From contig CAKMKG010000005.1 of assembly GCA_927441425.1 (NCBI GenBank), positions 186,001 through 250,000 of the forward strand: DNA of 64,000 nt, in the 5' to 3' direction. A program made the position numbers and the translations under genes. Origin of the DNA: an uncultured Bacillota bacterium. Its GTDB lineage: Bacteria; Bacillota; Clostridia; Peptostreptococcales; Anaerovoracaceae. The notes under the pieces were generated by a model, which was not told the DNA's origin, ran no database searches, and saw nothing but the letters and a program-made list of their open reading frames with translations. This document shows, in pieces, positions 58,943 to 64,000 of the stretch (positions are counted from its first letter, which is position 1; every line of letters begins with the position of its first letter).

Positions 58943-60298
58943 CTATCGTTTGTTGCTTTTTCTCCAGATACCGACCTTCGCTGCCGCCTGCAGAATTTCT
59001 TCTCTGAAATCCGGATGGGCAATTGTAGACAGAGCCTCCACTTTTTCCCACATGGAAAGTCCCTTGATATTCACGGCACCATATTCGGTTACCACGTAAT
59101 TTGTGGTATTGCAGGCTACCGATATCTGGGTCCCTTCCGGCAAGCTGGTAACGATGTTTGAGCTGACATTGCCCTTACGGTCCTTCTTTGTTGACGGCAT
59201 GCAAACGAAGCCTTTTCCGCCCGCAGAATGCATGGAAGCGTAGTGGTAATCCCATTGCCCGCCCGTTGCGGAAATTTGTTTATAGCCCACCGATTCCGAG
59301 GATACGTTGCCCATCATGTCCACCGCGATGCAGCTGCAAATGGAGTAAACCTTATCATTTTTCGCGATCACAAAAGGATTGTTCGTATAGGAAACGCTGC
59401 GGCATTCCACCTCGGGATTGTTGTCCAGAAATTCGTAAAGTTTTTTCGATCCCATGGCAAAGGTAAATACACTTTTTCCGACATCAATGTTTTTTCTTTT
59501 ATTTGTGAGCTTTCCTGCTTGATGAAGCTCCATATACGCATCCACAAACATCTCCGAATGGCAGCCCAGATCCTTGAAATCACTGTCCACCAGCATACTT
59601 CCCACGCAGTTCGGCATTCCTCCGATGCCAAGCTGCAGACAGGCACCATCTGTCATCTCGGACATGATATGTTCCGCAATTTTCTTATCGATTTCCGTGG
59701 CGGGTATCTTAGGAATTGCAAGCAGATCCTCCGGTTCTCCTTCAATGACGCCGTCCACTTCAGAGATATGGATGCGATTATCCCCAAACACGTAAGGAAT
59801 CTTTGCATTGACCTCTACAAAGATCTTCATGCTTCTGTCGAGGCCTCCTTTTTCTTTAATTAGATCCACGATATAGGAACTTTCCGGGCCGAGATTGAAA
59901 TAGCCCTCCTCATTCATGGGTGTGACTGCAAGAAACAGAACATCCTGCTTCAGATTTCCGATTTTGTATTCCCTCCCGGACTCATGATAGAGAGATGGAA
60001 TCGCGGCAATCGGGATACCCATCTTGCAAAGCCCGCGGGTCATGGCGCTGAACGATCCGTCTCTGATCGAAAAAACTTCTCCCTCGGGATCTGCTTTGAT
60101 CACTTCCGGCATATAGGTCAGCGTGACAAAGTTGATCTTGACATCTTCCAGTTCCATCTTTCTGAAAGCCAATGCTTCATCAAGGAGCGGAGTTTTCAGA
60201 GCGAAATGGGAGTACATGACATAATCTCCGCTTTTCACCGTTTTTGCCGCATCATCTGCTGTCATTAATTTATTTTGATACTCATTGATACCTTTCAT
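58943..60298 (-). CDS. Acetyl-CoA hydrolase/CoA-transferase family protein
   Basis: About 451 residues of the Cat1/4-hydroxybutyrate-CoA-transferase type. Landmarks are DDAAKTVKSGDYVMYSHFAL, QLGIGGMPNCVGSMLVDSDF, HSEMFVDAYMELHQAGKLTN and ISATGGQWDYHYASMHSAGG. Start is placed at 60298 (MKGINEYQNK), with AGGAGG 11 bases before it. This is 19 bp after the hadC stop. The ATG at 60454 would put 52 unrelated residues inside the upstream gene. It probably moves CoA from acetyl-CoA (or a product CoA) to the free 2-hydroxy acid, thereby starting the pathway. Confidence 0.88.
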   Translation of the reverse strand: MKGINEYQNKLMTADDAAKTVKSGDYVMYSHFALKTPLLDEALAFRKMELEDVKINFVTLTYMPEVIKADPEGEVFSIRDGSFSAMTRGLCKMGIPIAAIPSLYHESGREYKIGNLKQDVLFLAVTPMNEEGYFNLGPESSYIVDLIKEKGGLDRSMKIFVEVNAKIPYVFGDNRIHISEVDGVIEGEPEDLLAIPKIPATEIDKKIAEHIMSEMTDGACLQLGIGGMPNCVGSMLVDSDFKDLGCHSEMFVDAYMELHQAGKLTNKRKNIDVGKSVFTFAMGSKKLYEFLDNNPEVECRSVSYTNNPFVIAKNDKVYSICSCIAVDMMGNVSSESVGYKQISATGGQWDYHYASMHSAGGKGFVCMPSTKKDRKGNVSSNIVTSLPEGTQISVACNTTNYVVTEYGAVNIKGLSMWEKVEALSTIAHPDFREEILQAAAKVGIWRKSNKR

Positions 60299-60317
60299 CT
60301 TCTTAACTTCCTCCTTG

Positions 60318-61445
60318 TCAATTGCCGAGCAATTCATGAAATGCTTGGATACGTGTCCTGTACTGGCCTGCCGAATCAGACAGCTGATCGATTTCCAGAT
60401 GTAAAAGCGGAATCTCCGCGTCCTCGCAAGCTTTTTTGATCGACGGGTAATCAAACTCTTCCGGATCGCAGAATTTCATCTGGCAGAAAACGACGCCATC
60501 CGCCTGTTTCGCTTTTGCCAGCGTCGCGATATGTTTCGCACGCTTTTTCTCGCTGTCCAGAATTACAGAACACGCTTCTCTGTTCTGCCATTGCCTTGCC
60601 AGCCGTTCCAGCGGATCGCTGCCCTCCGGTACCAAAGTACGGAATTGCCTGCTTTCCTGCGCAAGCTCATCACCGACGACCGCAAGTTGGAATTCATCAA
60701 ATATTTCCAGCAATCCGTTGGGCTCTGCCATAATCCCCGCAAAGACGATCTTCTTTCCGGTCCAGTTATTCGTTTTCTCCTTCAGTAGCTCGGAAAGCTC
60801 CCGGACTAGTTTGGTATGCTCCAGTTTCTCCATGTAAAATCCCGATTTTATGACATAATGCCGATTTACTGCTGAGATCACACCGGGGTTATTTGCGATG
60901 ATCTCAGAGAATTCCATTAATGCTCTGCGATGATCATTGTATATTTCGATACTTTCGTTGATTGCCTGATCGGAAATAATCGTCCCGGCAATCGCTTCCA
61001 ATTGCGCCTTGACCTTAGCAAATTCACTTTTGGCAAAGGTCACGCCGGCCTCCATCTTATTGTTTTGAGGATAGGTTAAAATAATAATTTTCTGATCGGG
61101 GCATGCATAGATCAGATTTTGGGAAATCGCCTTCAAGGTGTCGCAGGGAGTCGATACCAGTAATGCATCCAGATCCTTATAAACACCTCTTTCGGCATAT
61201 TCCATCACCGACTGCATGATGGAACAGGCAAAGGGCGGAAGATATTTTGTTGCCATCGAGATGTCGGCAGCTCCGCCCCAGCATCCGACGGGAAACATTC
61301 CCGCTGCATGCACCAATTCTTCAGGCGCGTAAATCGGCAATACACCGACCACTTTCTTACCTGCACGTTTCTTTTCACTGACGACTAAACCGATATTTTC
61401 AGTCACATCGATCATTTGTTTCAGCAATTCATCCACTCTGCTCAT
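60318..61445 (-). CDS. hadC: (R)-2-hydroxyacyl-CoA dehydratase, beta subunit (HadC-like)
   Basis: 375 residues of the HgdB superfamily. Cluster-ligand and fold motifs are VVGVLPIYAPEELVHAAGMF, VGCWGG, FACSIMQSVMEYAERGVY, STPCDTLKAISQN and the C-terminal GVVFCQMKFCDPEEFDYP. The block LAQESRQFRTLVPEG and LERLARQWQN is like that of 2-hydroxyisocaproyl-CoA dehydratase. With the alpha subunit it removes water from 2-hydroxyacyl-CoA by a one-electron ketyl mechanism. It needs an ATP-dependent activator (HadI/HgdC type), not encoded in the window. Its ATG shares one base with the alpha-subunit stop (TGATG). Confidence 0.9.
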   Translation of the reverse strand: MSRVDELLKQMIDVTENIGLVVSEKKRAGKKVVGVLPIYAPEELVHAAGMFPVGCWGGAADISMATKYLPPFACSIMQSVMEYAERGVYKDLDALLVSTPCDTLKAISQNLIYACPDQKIIILTYPQNNKMEAGVTFAKSEFAKVKAQLEAIAGTIISDQAINESIEIYNDHRRALMEFSEIIANNPGVISAVNRHYVIKSGFYMEKLEHTKLVRELSELLKEKTNNWTGKKIVFAGIMAEPNGLLEIFDEFQLAVVGDELAQESRQFRTLVPEGSDPLERLARQWQNREACSVILDSEKKRAKHIATLAKAKQADGVVFCQMKFCDPEEFDYPSIKKACEDAEIPLLHLEIDQLSDSAGQYRTRIQAFHELLGN

Positions 61446-62695
61446 CAGACTGATCCCTCCTTATTTCCTTGCATGTTTTCCACCAATGCGTCCACTCTTG
61501 TCTCAAACTGTGCTTCCGAGAAATTCTTGGGATCGCTTTGATCACCGTCGAAGGATACGAAAGGAGTTTTTGTGATTTCGGATATCTGACGACGCATTTC
61601 CGGCTGCATGAAGTCCATCACCTTACAGCTTCGGTTCATATGGTAGATAACGCCGTCGCACTGGCAGGAGCGCTGTATTGCGGCGCGGATATCCCTTTGA
61701 TCCGCAAGATTTCTGTTATTGCCGATTCCTGCATAAATACTGGCCAGCTCATCCATATTTCCGACCTCATAAACGATCTCCCATGCCTTCGGATAGGTAG
61801 AACCCGAAATGACCACACCGTTCTTCAGCATGTTTGTATAGTTATGCTTCAGGTACGGCCAGCAAGCGATCCCATCCCACATGACACGGTATTTTTGCTC
61901 ACCGGGGAACTGGCTTTTCCCCTCCTGGATATTTTCCTCCATCTCAGCCGCGATCAGCTCGTAAAGCATCGCAGATTCTTTTTTGCCCCGAAGACATACC
62001 ATCATGGCCATGTAGTTGAACATATTGAAGCCATCCAACGGTGTCGGCGCCATGGAAGCGTAATTCATCGCTTTGCTCCAGGCTTTCGCGGTACGATTGG
62101 AAATCGCCATAACCTCGTTGAATTTTTCATAGTCGAATTTCTTGCCGCAGATACCCTCAAGAAATTGAATGAATTCTTCGAACTGTGCTTTCACATAATC
62201 GATTCGATCCTGAGGAACTGGATTGAATGTGGTTGTTTCTTCATTGATGCCGCAGCTTTCATGATTGAAAGGCACATCGATCAGGAAAAATGGCACTTTG
62301 TAGTGCTGCGCCAGAGATTCATACCATTTGATCAACACATTGCAGATATTGTTTGTGCAAACAACAAAATCGGGCTTGGGCAGCGGTGGCATTTCATTTG
62401 TTTTCATGCCTGCATATGCTAGATTGATACGAGCATAGGAACAGATATCACTGGAGTATCCCATTTTTTCCGCCTGGTCTATGTAGGGCAGAGCCCCCTT
62501 TCTCGCGGCGATGGCCGCCGAATGATTCTCCGGGTATGCCACTGCAATATTCATGACCTCCATGAATTCCTGAGGCACAATTGAGGATGCCCAGGCTACC
62601 TTGCGTCCGTTATATCTGGCTTTATTGAGATCCAGATAATAGTCAAGCTGCTGCTTTTGCAAAAGCAGCTTTGATGATATTTTTCTTTCTGACAT
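61445..62695 (-). CDS. hadB: (R)-2-hydroxyacyl-CoA dehydratase, alpha subunit (HadB-like)
   Basis: 416 residues. Marks of the HadB/HgdA type are VAWASSIVPQEFMEVMNIAV, CSYARINLAYAG, FVVCTNNICNVLIKWYESL, YRVMWDGIACWPYLKHNY, GVIYHMNRSCKVMDFMQPEM and SFDGDQSDPKNFSEAQFETR. The last blocks match 2-hydroxyisocaproyl-CoA dehydratase as I recall it. It binds substrate and one 4Fe-4S cluster. First gene of the operon; AGGAAGGAG precedes the ATG. Transcription should start from the sigma-54 promoter at 62770-62785, controlled by the activator gene upstream. The enzyme family is oxygen-sensitive, implying an anaerobe. Confidence 0.9.
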   Translation of the reverse strand: MSERKISSKLLLQKQQLDYYLDLNKARYNGRKVAWASSIVPQEFMEVMNIAVAYPENHSAAIAARKGALPYIDQAEKMGYSSDICSYARINLAYAGMKTNEMPPLPKPDFVVCTNNICNVLIKWYESLAQHYKVPFFLIDVPFNHESCGINEETTTFNPVPQDRIDYVKAQFEEFIQFLEGICGKKFDYEKFNEVMAISNRTAKAWSKAMNYASMAPTPLDGFNMFNYMAMMVCLRGKKESAMLYELIAAEMEENIQEGKSQFPGEQKYRVMWDGIACWPYLKHNYTNMLKNGVVISGSTYPKAWEIVYEVGNMDELASIYAGIGNNRNLADQRDIRAAIQRSCQCDGVIYHMNRSCKVMDFMQPEMRRQISEITKTPFVSFDGDQSDPKNFSEAQFETRVDALVENMQGNKEGSV

Positions 62696-62769
62696 AATTT
62701 ACGAATCGCTCCTTCCTAATTAAAAAAATAGACATAACGACAATTTTCAGTCGCTATGCCATTTAGAAG

Positions 62770-62785
62770 AGCAATTTGCATGCCA
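62770..62785 (-). promoter_or_regulatory. Sigma-54 (-24/-12) promoter of the hadBC operon
   Basis: The minus strand reads TGGCATGCAAATTGCT against the consensus TGGCACG-N4-TTGCW: GG and GC elements intact and correctly spaced, one mismatch. It lies 75-90 bp before the hadB start. The neighbouring upstream gene encodes a sigma-54 activator. A CGAC-N8-GTCG inverted repeat follows in the leader (about 62737-62752). Confidence 0.88.
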
Positions 62786-62864
62786 ATCACTCAATGCTGA
62801 TTTTCCAACGATCATATGCAGCGTCCCAACCCTTTTGAACCTTCTGAGACTCAAAGATCTCTAT

Positions 62865-64000
62865 CTACTCATCCAAGCCTGTGGTGATCGCATATTTCTT
62901 CAGCTTACGGATCACGGTTGTCTGGGATACATTTAACAGCTTTGCGATTTCCCTGCTTGTCTTTTTCATCCGATATGCTTTTTCAAATAGCTGCTTTTCT
63001 GTTTCCTCAATGATGTCATCAAGCTTTGCGATCTGCTTTACCGACACATTCTCCGTATTCATACTGTTTTGCATAGACATATCGTCTTCGATTATGGATA
63101 AAAATATATTCTGATCCAAAGTGTCATTTTCTGAAAGCAGTACCAATTGCTCCATGATATTTCTCAATTCTCTCACATTTCCCGGCCAATCGTATGAGAC
63201 AAGCAGATCTAAAAGCTGATCCGGAAATACTTTCTTGGCTACGTGGTAATTATATTGCCGGCTGAACAGATTATGATAATATTTAGACAGTGAGACAATA
63301 TCCTTCGTCCGTTCTCTAAGTGGAGGAACGGTCATTCCGATTACGTTCAGTCGGTAGAACAGATCTTTCCTGAATTTTCCCTCTCTTACCATCTGCGGTA
63401 GGGCGCAATTGGTGGCTGCAATGATCCGGACATCGACCGGGATGTCCTTTTCCGAGCCAACACGTTTGATGGCTTTGTTTTCCAGTACTCTCAGCAGCTT
63501 GACCTGCATTTCCAAGGGCATTTCCCCTATTTCATCCAGCAACAAAGTGCCTGTATGGGCCGCTTCAAAGATTCCCTTTTTTCCGGTTTTGTTAGCACCT
63601 GTGAAAGCGCCCGGAGCATAGCCGAACAATTCGGATTCGATCAAATTTTCGGGTATCGCACCGCAGTTGATTGACAAGAAAGGTTTATCATTCCGGTTAC
63701 TGTTGTTGTGAATAAAATTTGCTACGATCTCCTTGCCGGATCCGGATTCCCCCATGATCAGCACTGTTGCATCCGTAGTGCTTATCGCAAGACATTTCTG
63801 ATAGAATTTTTGCATTTTCGGGTCTGCCTGGATTGGGTTCAGTTCCGCGTTTGTCTGTGATTTCGAGTACTCAATATATAACTCCTTGATTCGGCTGATG
63901 TTTTCAACCTGGTTTCTCAGGTGAAAAATATCGCTGATATCATTTACCTTGACAATATAATAAATGATCTTACCGCTGCTGTCCGTGATCGGTTTCCCTG
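62865..64000 (-). CDS. Sigma-54-dependent activator with PAS domain, 5' end outside window
   Basis: The visible 378 residues start in the end of a PAS domain (GKPITDSSGKIIYYIVKVND) and continue through a linker to the AAA+ core. That core has Walker A LIMGESGSGKEIVANFIHNN, the sigma-54 contact loop GAFTGANKTG, Walker B GTLLLDEIGEMPLEMQ and RVGSEKDIPVDVRIIAATN. The C-terminus is a Fis/TyrR-like HTH (SREIAKLLNVSQTTVIRKLK). The PAS domain presumably senses a small molecule. It is directly upstream of, and in the same direction as, the sigma-54 promoter of hadBC, so it should activate that operon. Confidence 0.93.
   Translation of the reverse strand, partial: GKPITDSSGKIIYYIVKVNDISDIFHLRNQVENISRIKELYIEYSKSQTNAELNPIQADPKMQKFYQKCLAISTTDATVLIMGESGSGKEIVANFIHNNSNRNDKPFLSINCGAIPENLIESELFGYAPGAFTGANKTGKKGIFEAAHTGTLLLDEIGEMPLEMQVKLLRVLENKAIKRVGSEKDIPVDVRIIAATNCALPQMVREGKFRKDLFYRLNVIGMTVPPLRERTKDIVSLSKYYHNLFSRQYNYHVAKKVFPDQLLDLLVSYDWPGNVRELRNIMEQLVLLSENDTLDQNIFLSIIEDDMSMQNSMNTENVSVKQIAKLDDIIEETEKQLFEKAYRMKKTSREIAKLLNVSQTTVIRKLKKYAITTGLDE

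Noticed and set aside
60299-60454. N-terminal extension of the CoA-transferase to ATG 60454
   Set aside because: The added 52 residues lie within the hadC-like gene, have unrelated composition, and a good ribosome site fits the ATG at 60298.
61469-62422. Long plus-strand frame (317 codons) opposite the hadB-like gene
   Set aside because: No ribosome site and a His/Cys-rich low-sense translation; the minus strand encodes a clear dehydratase subunit.

Overview
The window looks like a chromosomal segment of an anaerobic, spore-forming Clostridia member. Evidence for sporulation is a Spo0E-like phosphatase (1347), a spore photoproduct lyase gene (17776) and forespore-type (sigma-G-like) promoter sequences. 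Evidence for a fermentative anaerobe is an oxygen-sensitive 2-hydroxyacyl-CoA dehydratase pair, old-yellow-type Fe-S flavoenzymes and a ferredoxin-flavodoxin fusion. Ribosome binding sites are strong GGAGG types, and a Gram-positive SOS box precedes the Y-family polymerase. I cannot name the genus. No tRNA, rRNA or CRISPR array was seen.

Layout. 1-2.5 kb: AT-rich accessory stretch with a cut-off histidine kinase, a small XRE regulator, Spo0E-like protein, an orphan protein and decayed insertion-sequence debris. 2.5-9 kb: SOS-controlled DinB pair, XRE-cupin regulator divergent from a LysE-type exporter, ferredoxin-flavodoxin protein, M20-family amidohydrolase, a strongly folded intergenic element, a cell-wall amidase and a 48-residue protein behind a sigma-G-like promoter. 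9-18 kb: ndk, acyl-CoA ligase, patatin lipase, a membrane-anchored methyltransferase fusion, PntAB transhydrogenase, a berberine-bridge-like flavoenzyme, SplB. 18-28.5 kb: transglutaminase-like membrane protein, TelA-XpaC pair, a pseudo-receiver divergent from an XRE regulator, and a five-gene run (M23 peptidase, DUF1801, MBL hydrolase, ABC exporter).

28.5-36 kb: a TetR regulator with matching operators in front of itself and in front of a thiolase-DUF35-phosphotransacylase-ACP operon, then an OYE-type dienoyl reductase divergent from a PucR regulator. 36-43.5 kb: LigD, two orphan small proteins, a DUF2892-like protein, TerC, and a poly-HAMP chemoreceptor whose 3' end is duplicated downstream of terC.

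43.5-64 kb is a catabolic block, nearly all on the minus strand. A LysR regulator lies between an AtuA-like/DUF4387/CitMHS operon and a seven-gene operon (AEC carrier, RraA-like protein, split transketolase, 2-hydroxyacid dehydrogenase, LeuCD-like dehydratase). Related palindromes lie in front of the LysR gene, the AEC operon and an esterase gene, so these probably form one regulon for an unidentified organic acid. At the right edge, a sigma-54 activator faces a near-perfect -24/-12 promoter that drives hadBC-like dehydratase genes, a CoA-transferase, a FadN-like hydratase/dehydrogenase and a thiolase. Together these make a complete predicted route from a 2-hydroxy acid to acetyl-CoA and a shortened acyl-CoA.
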